Shown here piece after piece: positions 34,003 to 45,362 of a stretch of 64,000 nucleotides of DNA. The position numbers and the translations under genes are program-made. This stretch comes from Odontesthes bonariensis. Its lineage: Eukaryota; Chordata; Actinopteri; Atheriniformes; Atherinopsidae. The stretch's first letter is position 1. Each line of letters opens with the position of its first letter. The stretch is from NCBI RefSeq assembly GCF_027942865.1, contig NC_134526.1, positions 1,007,001 through 1,071,000 of the forward strand. Direction: 5' to 3'. Below the pieces are notes generated by a model that searched no databases, was not told the DNA's origin, and was given only the letters and a program-made list of their open reading frames with translations.

Positions 34003-34847
34003 ACATTTTATAGGAATGACATAATCAATAGATTTGTACACAGTGAGCGATCTGGGTTGGGGGGGTGGGTTAGGGTGGGGGGGCACGGGGGGAGTTGGGT
34101 TCCTTTGTGCTGGGTTTGGTCCTTCGGAGCCCAACGAACGGTTTCCATCTGCTACGGAACTAAAAGGAACGCCTGATTATCATCTGCTGTGTCCGACCGA
34201 CCGGAGCGCCTAACAGTCTGCGAGTACTCACCAGTACTCACCAGTACTCACCAGTACTCACCAGTACTCACCAGTACTCAAGTACTTAGAAAACAGAGGT
34301 ACCTGAAGCTGGACCCGTTCACCGGAACCGATCGGAGGATTTAACAAATCGTTTTAACGGTTTTATCGTCTCTACCGGCGAAGTGGCGATCCCCACCGGT
34401 ACGACGAGGGGGGGGGAAGGGGGGGTCTACGTCATCGGAGCCGCGAACCGGGCGGACGCCTTCGGTGAAACCGGGTCGACGTCGGTGAGGAGCTGCTGGT
34501 CGGTTCAGTAAAAAACAGGAAGTAGAAAAAGTTGGTCACGGAAACATTTGTGCTTGTGTATCATAAGTACTCCAAAAATAAGTCCTGGTTCTGGTTCTGG
34601 ACCGCACCGGGTCCGGTTCTGGGATGACCTCCGGCCCCCCGCAGACGCACACGTTTACGACGCACACACACGGACGCTTGCATAAGTCAGCCGGTTCATT
34701 CTGCCCACAGATCGGATGTAAAAGAGCACAAAAGGTATGAAAATGTAAGAAAACTCATAAAGAAAACTTTGATATAGTATTTATAAAAAAGAGGAATAAT
34801 ACTTTGTTTCTCCGGGAGGTTAAAGGGGTCGGCGGCAGCGGCGGCCC

Positions 34848-37800
34848 TTAGCTGCTGTCGCTGCCCACGGCGCTGCTGCCGCCGTCGCTGCTGGTGCTCG
34901 CCGTGTCCGTCCGCTCGCGCTTGTGGATCAGCTCGTGCGCCTTGAGGTGGCCCGACTGGCTGAAAGTCTTGGCGCAGCGCGGGCAGGCGTACGGCCGCTC
35001 GCCCGTGTGGATCTGCTGGTGCGCCTTCAGGTGGCCAAGGCGGCCGAAGCTCTTGCCGCACTGCGTGCAGCCGAACGGCCGCTCGCCCGAGTGGATCTTC
35101 TCGTGGGTCTTCAGGACGCCCGAGTTGCTGAAAGTCTTGCCGCACTGCGAGCAGGTGAAGGGCTTCTCGCCGGTGTGGATCTGGATGTGGTTGCGGTAGC
35201 TCGTCTCCTTGGAGAAGCTCTTGCCGCAGTGCTGGCAGCAGAACGGGCGCTCGCCCGTGTGGCTCAGCTGGTGCGCCTTCAGCTCCTTGGATTGGCCGAA
35301 GCTCTTGCCGCAGGTGGCGCAGATGAAGGGGCGCTCGCCGGTGTGCAGCCGTTGGTGCGAGCGCAGGTCGTCGGCCTTGGTGAAGCCCTTGGGGCAGTGG
35401 GCGCACACGTAGGGCTTCTGGCCCGTGTGGATCAGCTGGTGGCGCTTCAGGTTGCCGGCCTGGCCGAAGCTCTTGCCGCACTGCGAGCAGGTGTAGGGCC
35501 GCTCGCCGGTGTGGATGCGCTGGTGCGTCTTCAGGTTCCCCAGCGTGCTGAAGTTCTTGCCGCACTGCGTGCAGGAGAACGGCTTCTCGCCCTGCATGTT
35601 GCGCGGCTTCCTCACCGTCGGGTTCTGAGTTTTGGTCGTGATGATGAGGCCGCCGCCCGCCGCCGCCTCCCCGGAGGCCTTGCCCTCCTCGGCGGCCTGC
35701 AGCTCGTACAGCGCCCCCCCGAACTCGGGGTCCCCCTTGGCCATGCCGTCCATCAGCAGGCCGTCGGGCCGCAGCTTGTTGAGCTCCGTGCGCAGCTCGG
35801 CCATGTGGATGGACTCCAGGCCGTTGTGCTGCAGGTGGGCCGACATGGCGTGGGAGTCGGGGTACTCGGACTTGAGCGCGCTCAGCCCGGTGGTGTAGTA
35901 GCACTGCAGGTCCACGTGGTGGTCCGACTTGATGTACTCCAGAGTGTCCGTGACCTGCAACGAGAAAACAGCCGCCGTCGTTTCTGAGAACGCTTCAGTG
36001 GGTCGGACCGGAGGTCCGAGTACAGTCCCTGCTTCATATCGAGAGGAAGCCAGGATACATACATACATACGCTGCTACATGCTAACCGCTAGTTAGCCAC
36101 AGAAACACAGAGGCTACGCTGCTACATGCTAACCGCTAGTTAGCCACAGAAACACAGAGGCTACGCTGCTACATGCTAACCGCTAGTTAGCCACAGAAAC
36201 ACAGAGGCTACGCTGCTACATGCTAACCGCTAGTTAGCCACAGAAACACAGAGGCTACGCTGCTACATGCTAACCGCTAGTTAGCCACAGAAACACAGAG
36301 GCTACGCTGCTACATGCTAACCGCTAGTTAGCCACAGAAACACAGAGGTTACGCTGCTACATGCTAACAACTAGTTAGCCACAGAAACTACACTGCTACA
36401 TGCTAACAACTAGTTAGCCACAGAAACACAGAGGCTACACTGCTACATGCTAACAACTAGTTAGCCACAGAAACACAGAAGCTACACTGCTACATGCTAA
36501 CAACTAGTTAGCCACAGAAACACAGAGGCTACGCTGCTACATGCTAAATGCTAGTTAGCACAGGAACAGGATGGACACGTTACTGTTTGCCAAAAAGTCC
36601 TTAAAGGGATAGTTCGCCTGAACTGAGCCTGAACTGAGCCTGAACTGAGCCTGAACTGAGCCTGAACTGAGCCTGAACTGAGCCTGAACTGAGCCTGAAC
36701 TGAGCCTGAATGTAGGGATAACAAAGAGATACGGGACTCTAAAAGGACGGCAGATCAACAGCAGAAATAAGTTTCTTAGCCCCAGGGGCCATGACGACAC
36801 AAAGTGACGCTAACAGTTACTACATGGAGAACTGAAAAGGCCATAATCTGAAATAAATAAATGACTAAATAAATAAGTTTATATGATGATATAAGTAACT
36901 GAAATTCAATTTAAAAAAAACATTTGTGCAAAAATAATTCAATAGAATTTAATTCTGCTTTAATTTCAACTTGTTTTACCGTTTGTTTACTTTGTTGCTC
37001 AAATTTAAATTTTATTTGTATTTAACCTAAACTTCTGTGATACTTTCCATCATGTTGATCCATTTATTTCAGCCAAATGATTTATTTCTTCATTTTATTT
37101 TGACTTCAAAAGTCTATCTTTATAATCTATATAATTTACAGATATTTCTCTGTTTATACATTTCTGCTTTAATGTGCAAAAGAAAACAAATTACAAAAAT
37201 CTAAAGTAAAAAAATTAATCGTGAAATAAAAATAAAGAAATAAAAAATTTGGAGGTAATAAATAGATCATTACAGCGTTGTGGAAAGTTTAAATGAAATG
37301 AAATTAAAAACTGAGCAGCAGAGTAAATAAATAACTTTAGGAGTGTTTATTTAACATTTTATTAAATTACTTTCACGTAATTTATCTTCCTATATTTATC
37401 TAAATGTTTGCAGCTTCAGTGCTCCATAGCTTTATGTCACATGATCAGACGGCTAAATGATTCCAGCTGTGATGATGCAGCTGGATGCAAACAGAACTCC
37501 TGGTTCTGGTTCCGTTACCTGGGAGATGTAGTCGAACACAGAGCTGGGCTCGTAGTGCGACTTGTAGTCCAGCTCGCCGACGTCGCTGTGGTGAAATGGG
37601 CCCAGGTGGTGGTTGCCGTGGTGACCGTGATGCTCCGACTTGATGTAGTCGAGGCCGCTGATCTCCATCTTGATCTGCTCGTGGCCCAGCTCGGCGGTGG
37701 ACAGCGGCTGGATCTCCGACAGGTCGACGGTCCGGATGGGCTCCAGGTCGCCGTCCTCCGGCTCGCTCTTCACGCACGGCAGCATCACCAGCGGCTCGGC

Positions 37801-37962
37801 GACCTCCGCCGCCAGCGAGCTGAGCGTGGGCGTGGGGCAGTCCGAGGAGAGGAGGGCCAGGGTGGGCGCCGGCACCGAGCCGGCGGGGTCCAGCGGCGGG
37901 GGAGGGGAGCTGCACTCCGGTGGCAGGCCGAGGCTCAGGCACTCGGCCTCCAAGTCCGTCAT
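34848..37962 (-). CDS. C2H2 zinc-finger protein, eight fingers (516 aa)
   Basis: Two coding exons join in phase 0: 37519-37962 (148 codons, ATG at 37962) and 34848-35954 (369 codons with the stop). The donor is cag/gtaac and the acceptor ttgcag/gtc. The N-terminal half carries acidic and Pro-rich sequence, then [10 protein letters not shown], then repeated short blocks [31 protein letters not shown] and [18 protein letters not shown] know that arrangement from a family of fish zinc-finger proteins. Residues around 280-500 hold eight consecutive C-x2-C-x12-H-x3-H fingers linked by HTGE(R/K)P-type linkers. After the last finger comes a Ser-rich tail ending GSDSS. Sequence-specific nuclear DNA binding is expected from the tandem fingers; the target is unknown. 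Both exons are GC-rich, unlike the repeat-filled intron. I cannot give a safe gene symbol. Confidence 0.93.
36058..36560. repeat. 47-bp minisatellite in intron of the eight-finger gene
   Basis: About ten copies of a 47-bp unit contain gctacatgctaaccgctagt, tagccacaga and aacacagagg. The distal copies change ccgctag to caactag, and one lacks acacagagg. A short (catacata) run lies at the proximal edge. Confidence 0.95.
36611..36711. repeat. 11-bp tandem repeat
   Basis: About nine head-to-tail copies of gcctgaactga within the same intron. The remaining intron sequence (36720-37518) is AT-rich with no visible feature. Confidence 0.95.
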
Positions 37963-38187
37963 GGTGAGGGGCGGAGCTAATCCTCCTCACCACACTCCGT
38001 TTCTACGCCTCAAGTATCGCTGAGGTTACAACAGCCACCTTCTTCCTCTCCTCCTCCTCTCCTCCTCCTCTCCTCCTCCTCTCTTCCTCCTCCACTCCTT
38101 CTCAGCGCCTCCCCCGGTTCCTGAGAGCCTCCGCCGGGAATCCAACGGCGCCGGTGAGGTCAGCAGCCACACCTGACCAGGACCAGC
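37963..38187 (-). other. Probable 5' UTR segment of the eight-finger gene
   Basis: Upstream of the ATG on the minus strand is a purine-rich stretch (GGA/GAGGA repeats, + strand 38038-38100). A plausible 3' splice site, gttgtgtgtgcag/gctgg, lies at 38188-38189. No in-frame start precedes the ATG in the main frame. This suggests that a non-coding first exon lies farther upstream, most plausibly in the CpG island at 42.5-43.7 kb. Confidence 0.5.
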
Positions 38188-38529
38188 CTGCACACACAAC
38201 AGATGAGTCACATGACGACCAGCTGATCACATTCAAACCCCCCCCCACGGTCCCCAAACACCAACATGGCGCCGAGTTCATTTAGCCGAAACATCGTCAT
38301 CAAATCGTGGTTCCTGTGGATCAACCAATCCACCGATAGCTCACTGATCAGTTAGCACTGATGCTAACGTTATATGGTCACTTCCTGACCGAAACCCGGG
38401 TTCTGAGGACCGATGAACAAGTCTACCGGGTCAAGGCCAAAGTTTCTGTATGAAGTGATCATGAATCTTTTTTTTTTTTTTACAGAGAAGTGCTGATTAG
38501 ACAGTAAAAACACATAAAACTACACCAGA

Positions 38530-40920
38530 GAAACATAGACACGAAATGATAACAAAGAGACACAAAATGACAGCAAAGAGACACAAAATGACCACAAAGA
38601 GACACAAAATGACCACAAAGAGACACAAAATGACCACAAAGAGACACGAAATGACAGCAAAGAGACACGAAATGAAAGCATAGAGAGATGCTAAATGACA
38701 GCAAAGAGACACGAAATGACAGCAAAGAGACACGAAATGACAGCAAAGAGACACGAAATGACAGCAAAGAGACACGAAATGGCAGCAAAGAGACACGAAA
38801 TGACAGCAAAGAGACACGAAATGACAGCAAAGAGACACGAAATGACAGCAAAGAAACACGAAATGACAGAAAAGAGACACGAAATGACAGCAAAGAGACA
38901 CAAAATGACAGCAAAGAGGCACGAAATGAAAGCAGACACGAAATGACAGCAAAGAGTCACGAAATGACAGCAAAGAGGCACGAAATGAAAGCAGACACGA
39001 AATGACAGCAAAGAGACACGAAATGACAGCAAAGAGACACGAAATGACAGCAAAGAGACACAAAATGACCGCAAAGAGTCACGAAATGACAGCAAAGAGG
39101 CACGAAATGAAAGCACAGACACGAAATGACAGCAAAGAGACACGAAATGACAGCAAAGAGGCACGAAATGACAGGAAAGAGACACGAAATGACAGCAAAG
39201 AGACACAAAATGACCAAAAAGAGACACGAAATGCTGACAGCAAAGAGACACGAAATAACCGCAAAGAGACACGAAATGACAGCAAAGAGACACAAAATGA
39301 CAGCAAAGAGAGACAAAATGCTGACAGCAAAGACACACGAAATGACCGCAAAGAGAGACAAAATGCTGACAGCAAAGAGACACGAAATGACCGCAAAGAG
39401 ACACGAAATAATCGCAAAGAGACACGAAATGACAGCAAAGAGACACAAAATGACAGCAAAGAGACACGAAATGACAGCAAAGAGTAACGAAATGACAGCA
39501 AAGAGACACGAAATGAAAGCAGAGACACGAAATGACAGCAAAGAGACACAAAATGACAGCAAAGAGACACGAAATAACCACAAAGACACGAAATGACAGC
39601 AAAGAAACACATGACAGCAAAGTAACACGAAATGACCGCAGAGACACGAAATGACCGCAAAGAAACACATGACAGCAAAGTAACACGAAATGACCGCACA
39701 GAGACACGAAATGACAGCACAGAGACACTAAATGACAGCAAAGAGACACGAAATGACAGCAAAGTAACACGAAATGACAGCAGAGAGACACGAAATGGCA
39801 GCAAAGAGACACGAAATGACCACAGAGACACGAAATGACAGCAAAGAGACACGAAATGACAGCCAAGAGACACGAAATGACAGCAAAGAGACACGAAATG
39901 ACAGCAAAGAGATACGAAATGACAGCAAAGAGACACGAAATGACCGCAGAGAGACACAAAATGACAGCAAAGAGACACGAAATGACCGCAAACAGACACG
40001 AAATGACAGCAAAGAGACACAAAATGACAGCAAACAGACACGAAATGACAGCAAAGAGACACAAAATGACAGCAAAGAGACACGAAATGACCGCAAAGAA
40101 ACACAAAATGACAGCAAAGAGACACGAAATGACAGCAAACAGACACGAAATGACCGCAGAGAGACACGAAATGACAGCAAAGAAACACGAAATGACAGCA
40201 AAGGAATGAAATGACAGCAAAGACACGAAATAACAGCAAAGAGACAATAAATGACAGCAAAGAGACACGAAATGACCGCAAAGAAACACGAAATGACCGC
40301 AAAGAAACACGAAATGACAGCAAAGAGACACGAAATGACAGCAAAGAAACACGAAATGACCGCAAAGAAACACGAAATGACCGCAGAGAGACACGAAATG
40401 ACAGCAAAGAAACACGAAATGACAGCACAGAGACACGAAATGACAGCAAAGAGACAATAAATGACAGCAAAGAGACAATAAATGACAGCAAAGAGACACG
40501 AAATGACAGCAAAGAAACACGAAATGACCGCAAAGAAACACGAAATGACAGCAAAGAGACACGAAATGACAGCAAAGAAACACGAAATGACCGCAAAGAA
40601 ACACGAAATGACCGCAGAGAGACACGAAATGACAGCAAAGAAACACGAAATGACAGCACAGAGACACGAAATGACAGCAAAGAGACAATAAATGACAGCA
40701 AAGAGACACGAAATGACAGCACAGAGACACGAAATGACAGCAAAGAAACACGAAATGACAGCAAAGAGACACGAAATGACAGCAAAGGAATGAAATGACA
40801 GCAAAGACACGAAATAACAGCAAAGAGACAATAAATGACAGCAAAGAAACACGAAATGACAGCAAAGAGACAAGAGACAATAAATGACAGCAAAGAGACA
40901 ATAAATGACAGCAAAGATGT
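38530..40920. repeat. 21-bp minisatellite, about 2.4 kb
   Basis: More than 100 copies of gacacgaaatgacagcaaaga with common variants (gaccgcaaag, aaacacg, acaaaatg, gacaataaatg). Multi-unit blocks are duplicated: a run from about 40251 recurs from 40482, an offset of 231 bp or 11 units. Because 21 is a multiple of 3, open frames (NDSKETR-type on +, Cys/His/Phe/Val/Ser-rich on -) run for kilobases; they are an artefact of the period. Confidence 0.97.
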
Positions 40921-41067
40921 CGTTAGGGAATTTGCTGTTGTTTCATTCTCTTGCAGCAGCTTTCAGTATCATATATGAAACCGATAATATTAAAATCTAA
41001 TATTCATAACAAACAAACAAAGAAAACTCAACACACTAAAAGTCCTGCAGCAACATGAACTGTATCA

Positions 41068-42445
41068 GGGGCCCCCCACCTGCCTGTGATCAGGGGCCTG
41101 TACATGAGGGGCCCCCCACCTGGGGCCTGTACATGAGGGGCCCCCCACCTGTCTGTGATCAGGGGCCTGTACATGAGGGGCCCCCCACCTGCCTGTGATC
41201 AGGGGCCTGTACATGAGGGGCCCCCCACCTGCCTGTGATCAGGGGCCTGTACATGAGGGGCCCCCCCACCTGCCTGTGATCAGGGGCCTGTACATGAGGG
41301 GCCTCCCCACCTGCCTGTGATCAGGGGCCTGTACTTGAGGGCCCCCCCACCTGCCTGTGATCAGGGGCCTGTACATGAGGGGCCCCCCCACCTGTCTGTG
41401 ATCAGGGGCCTGTACATGAGGGGCCCCCCCACCTGTCTGTGATCAGGGGCCTGTACATGAGGGGCCCCCCCACCTGCCTGTGATCAGGGGCCTGTACTTG
41501 AGGGCCCCCCCACCTGCCTGTGATCAGGGGCCTGTACATGAGGGGCCCCCCCACCTGCCTGTGATCAGGGGCCTGTACTTGAGGGCCCCCCCACCTGCCT
41601 GTGATCAGGGGCCTGTACTTGAGGGCCCCCCCACCTGCCTGTGATCAGGGGCCTGTACATGAGGGGCCCCCCCACCTGCCTGTGATCAGGGGCCTGTACT
41701 TGAGGGCCCCCCCACCTGCCTTTGATCAGGGGCCTGTACATGAGGGGCCCCCCCACCTGCCTTTGATCAGGGGCCTGTACATGAGAGCCCCCCCACCTGC
41801 CTGTGATCAGGGGCCTGTACATGAGAGCCCCCCCACCTGCCTGTGATCAGGGGCCTGTACATGAGGGGCCCCCCACCAGGGGCCTGTACTTGAGGGCCCC
41901 CCCCACCTGCCTGTGATCAGGGGCCTGTACATGAGGGGCCCCCCCACCTGCCTGTGATCAGGGGCCTGTACATGAGAGCCCCCCCACCTGCCTGTGATCA
42001 GGGGCCTGTACATGAGGGGCCCCCCCACCTGCCTGTGATCAGGGGCCTGTACATGAGAGCCCCCCCACCTGCCTGTGATCAGGGGCCTGTACATGAGAGC
42101 CCCCCCACCTGCCTTTGATCAGGGGCCTGTACTTGAGGGCCCCCCCCACCTGCCTGTGATCAGGGGCCTGTACTTGAGGGCCCCCCCCACCTGCCTGTGA
42201 TCAGGGGCCTGTACATGAGGGGCCCCCCCACCTGTGGCCTGTACATGAGAGCCCCCCCACCTGTCTGTGATCAGGGGCCTGTACATGAGGGGCCCCCCCA
42301 CCTGTGGCCTGTACATGAGAGCCCCCCCACCTGCCTGTGATCAGGGGCCTGTACATGAGGGCCACCCCCACCTGGGGCCTGTACTTGAGGGCCCCCCCAC
42401 CTGTCTGTGATCAGGGGCCTGTACATGAGGGGCCCCCCACCTGCC
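41068..42445. repeat. About 40-bp GC-rich minisatellite
   Basis: About 34 copies of a 40-bp unit with ggggccccccacctgcctgt and gatcaggggcctgtacatga. Variants are cttgagg for catgagg, catgagag, and copies missing the tgatcag part. C-runs vary from 6 to 8. It lies in the putative first intron of the eight-finger gene, next to the CpG island. Confidence 0.96.
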
Positions 42446-42499
42446 TGTGACGTTCTGTGACGTCACTAGCTGTGTGATGTCATCATGTTTCTGAGGCTT

Positions 42500-43760
42500 A
42501 GGCTTCTGTTCAGAACACACCGAGCTGCAGCTGTGCGCGTGCAGGAGGCCGCCGCACACACGCACGCTCCTATAGAAAGTTTGCAGCTGACGTGCACGCG
42601 CCTGCAGTGAGATAAAACGCACGGCAGTGGGTTCACGCGGCGGCTGCCGCTGCTGTGACCGTTACCTGTCCCCCGTGCTACCTGGAGCCGCGACACGCAG
42701 CTCGCGCTGATTTCTTTACGTTTGGCAGCTCGCTCGCTGCGCGTCCGGCGCACTACTTTCAGTCAGTCCGGGAGAAAAGCGCTGCCCGCGGAGGAGGAAG
42801 ACGCTCCGCGCAGCTTCGTACAAAGACGGGGCAGGCTGCCATGTCTAAAGCTAGCTTAGCAGCTAGCAGCTAGCCAGTGGCCATCTTGTTTATCAGAAGC
42901 GTCAGAAGCTAAGTAGCGGCGCTAGCTGGTTGTTAGCAGGGGGAGAAAGTGAGAGTGAGGCGGGGAGGCAGCGGCAGCGGGGGAGGGGGGCAGCCTCCTC
43001 CGCGGCCCCGGACTCTTTCTGTTTTTAACACGCCGCCTGCGCGCAGCGGGGAGCGGCTGACACCTCCGCACAAAAGAGCCCCGCCGCGGCGGCGGCTCTC
43101 TCGGTCATTAAGTGTCCGGCAGCCCCGTTAAAATGAGGGGAAACATAGCGGAGCGCGGCGGCGGAGGACCGCCGGCAGAAAGCACCGATCAGGCGGCCGG
43201 CAGCGGCGGCTGGTTACCTGCGGGTGGTCCGGCTCATGGTCGGCTGGTGCTCCGCTTCGGCTCGGCGCGGCTCCGCTGCCCGTCACTTGTAGCTAAAACT
43301 CCGCCGGACCCGCCACGTCCACCTCGGCAGAACAACCCGCCGCCTCTCCTCCTCTCCTCCCCTCTATCACGGACTGATTCCGCTCCCTCCCTCCTTCCTT
43401 CTTACCTTCCTTTCCTCCGTCCTTCCTCTCGCTTCCTTCCCTCCCCGCACGCTCGTGCACACACACACCCAGGTACCCGCCTGAACGGGTAACCATGACA
43501 ACGGTAGTAGTAGGTGGGCACAACTGTCTGTGTGCGCGCGCTGAGCGGGTACGCGCCCGTCACTCTGTTACAGAACCAGCACCGCCGTCATCTCGCGCTC
43601 ACCTTTTGATCCCCGCGCGCTTCTATTCTTCGGCCTGCACGTGCCAGTTTACTAATATGAATTAATGAATGAATGAGGAGCGCCACGCGCCCCGCTGAGC
43701 AGGGTCAGCGCGGGTAAGAGGCAATTATCTGACGTCAGCGCGTCGAGAGTCACTCAGTGC
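42500..43760. promoter_or_regulatory. CpG island, probable promoter of the eight-finger gene
   Basis: The stretch is dense in CpG (many cgcg, gcggc and ccgcc words), in sharp contrast to the AT-rich DNA from 43780 onward. On the minus strand a donor-like cccgcag/gtaacc lies at 43217-43218, so a non-coding first exon from roughly 43.5 kb to 43218 could splice to 38187. On the + strand cccag/gtaccc near 43470 is also donor-like, so a divergent transcript is possible. Open frames across the island reflect GC content and have no recognised domain. Promoter status is inference from composition and position. Confidence 0.6.
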
Positions 43761-43782
43761 GTCAAAAGAAGTTAAAAGATTT

Positions 43783-44345
43783 AAATGAGGGGCGCGTGCA
43801 CGTTAAAGTCATAAATATAAGATTAATATATACAAGAGGAACAAAACAAGTTGTTGGTAAAAAAAAATAATAACATTTGAATTTAATTTCAGAATTTAAA
43901 ATATTTTAAAATTTAAAACAAGATGCATTTAACAAAATATTTGTTATCATTTTACTCTGTTTTCTGAAAATATGAAAAAAGACACAAAAAATATCTATAT
44001 ATTATATATATAATTGTATAATATATAAATATATATACATGAACGGAGTTAAGACTTAAATGAGGGGCGCGTGCCGTGCACGTTAAAGTCATAAATATAA
44101 GATTCATATTTACAAGAGGAACTAAACAAGTTTGTTAAAAAAAATAACATTTGAATTTTATTTTTAAATTTAAAATATTTTAAAATTTAAAACAAGATGC
44201 ATTTAACAGATTTTTTTTTTTTTTTATCATTTTACTGTTTTCTGAAAACATGAAAAAATAGACCCAAAAAATATACAATTGTATATATATACAATATATA
44301 AATATACGAATTATATATATAAAATTATATAATATATATACAGAC
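43783..44345. repeat. Direct duplication, about 276 bp apart, AT-rich
   Basis: aaatgaggggcgcgtg at about 43783 recurs at about 44059, and both copies continue with cacgttaaagtcataaatat, aagattnatatntacaagag and an AT-rich tail with tatatataat runs. The second copy has an extra ccgtg and several small differences. Confidence 0.85.
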
Positions 44346-45289
44346 ATGAACAGTTCTGCAGCTTCCTGAAGCTCTCTCAGAGTTTCTCTTTAAACATTTT
44401 CTGCTTCTTCCCTCATCTTCAGCCCAGTCCTTGTACCTGAGCATCTTCAGAGGAATGTGTTTTTTCTTTGTTAAGCCACTTAACTCTGAGCTGTGAACCA
44501 TTCAGGCAGGAAAAAGGCTCCTAACTCAAGGGATGAACCAGTGTTGTGTCCACATTTTAAACTGGATCTTTAGGCACTTTGTTCCCAGCAGCCTGTCACA
44601 GAGACACATCATTTGTTCCCATTTCTTTAGCTGCATCTGTGAAAAACAGCTTCATAGTTTCAACTTTTTTGTACATTTACGTTAAAACTGCTTTCAGTTA
44701 CCAAAAGAGTCAAATTAATATAAGAAATTCAGTTAAAAAAAATCCTAATCCCAAAATAATGAACGTTATCACGTCTAAAAGTAGAAAAGTAGGAAAAAAA
44801 CAGACAATAATAAGAATTATATGTTATTCAACGTCAAGAAAAAGTAAATAAGATTCAATTTAAAGCTAAAAAAAGGAATATAAGATATAATCTAATGACT
44901 AATTATGGAACAATTCATATAAATGAAATGATTAAAGTGTTTTATGCCACCAGAAATGAATAATCTAGAAGCTCTTTGTGGGTTTTAGACTGGAATTAAG
45001 ATTTGTTCCCATTTCTTTAGCTGCATGTGTGAAAAACAGCAAAGATAACACAGTGTGACAGACAGAAAACAGGATTTCTGCAGCAACAAGGTGATTCCCA
45101 AAGAGCTGTTAGCTGAAAACTTAAGGAGCTCAGAGCAGATATTCACTTTAAAGTTGCTCAGAACTGAACTAACTCTGGTTCTGCCTCAGATTCTGGGTTT
45201 ATGTTCATGTTGGAACATGTTTCAGTGAATATCTGCAACTGTTACCATGGAAACATCTGCAGATATTCACTTTAAAGCTTAAAAAAAAC
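44346..45289. other. Unassigned AT-rich spacer with short duplications
   Basis: No gene recognised. gttcccatttctttagctgc appears at about 44614 and again at about 45006, followed by atstgtgaaaaacagc. gcagatattcactttaaag occurs at about 45135 and 45260. These look like remnants of a local duplication. Confidence 0.4.
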
Positions 45290-45362
45290 AAAAAACGATA
45301 CTTTTTTGGGAAACGAAATATCGATATATATCGCAGTATGGATAAAATTGCTCAGCCGTACT
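45290..45362 (-). mobile_element. Terminal fragment of a DNA-transposon-like repeat
   Basis: aacgatacttttttgggaaa, then cgaaatatcgatatatatcg and cagtatggataaaattgctc. This is the reverse complement of sequence at about 56695-56770 (gctgagcaatttcatccata and so on). Two separate occurrences in opposite orientation indicate a dispersed element. The family is not determined. Confidence 0.6.

Noticed and set aside
34923..35987. Long + strand frame opposite the zinc-finger exon
   Set aside because: It is antisense to eight well-formed C2H2 fingers; the Leu/Ala-rich translation has no domain and is a GC-bias shadow.
38691..40914. Cys/Phe/Val/Ser-rich membrane-like proteins on the minus strand
   Set aside because: They are translations of the 21-bp minisatellite in different frames. 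The hydrophobic look is a product of the repeat, not of a transmembrane protein family.
42655..43523. Several open frames in the CpG island
   Set aside because: The high GC content lowers stop frequency. No domain is visible, and composition fits promoter/5' UTR better.
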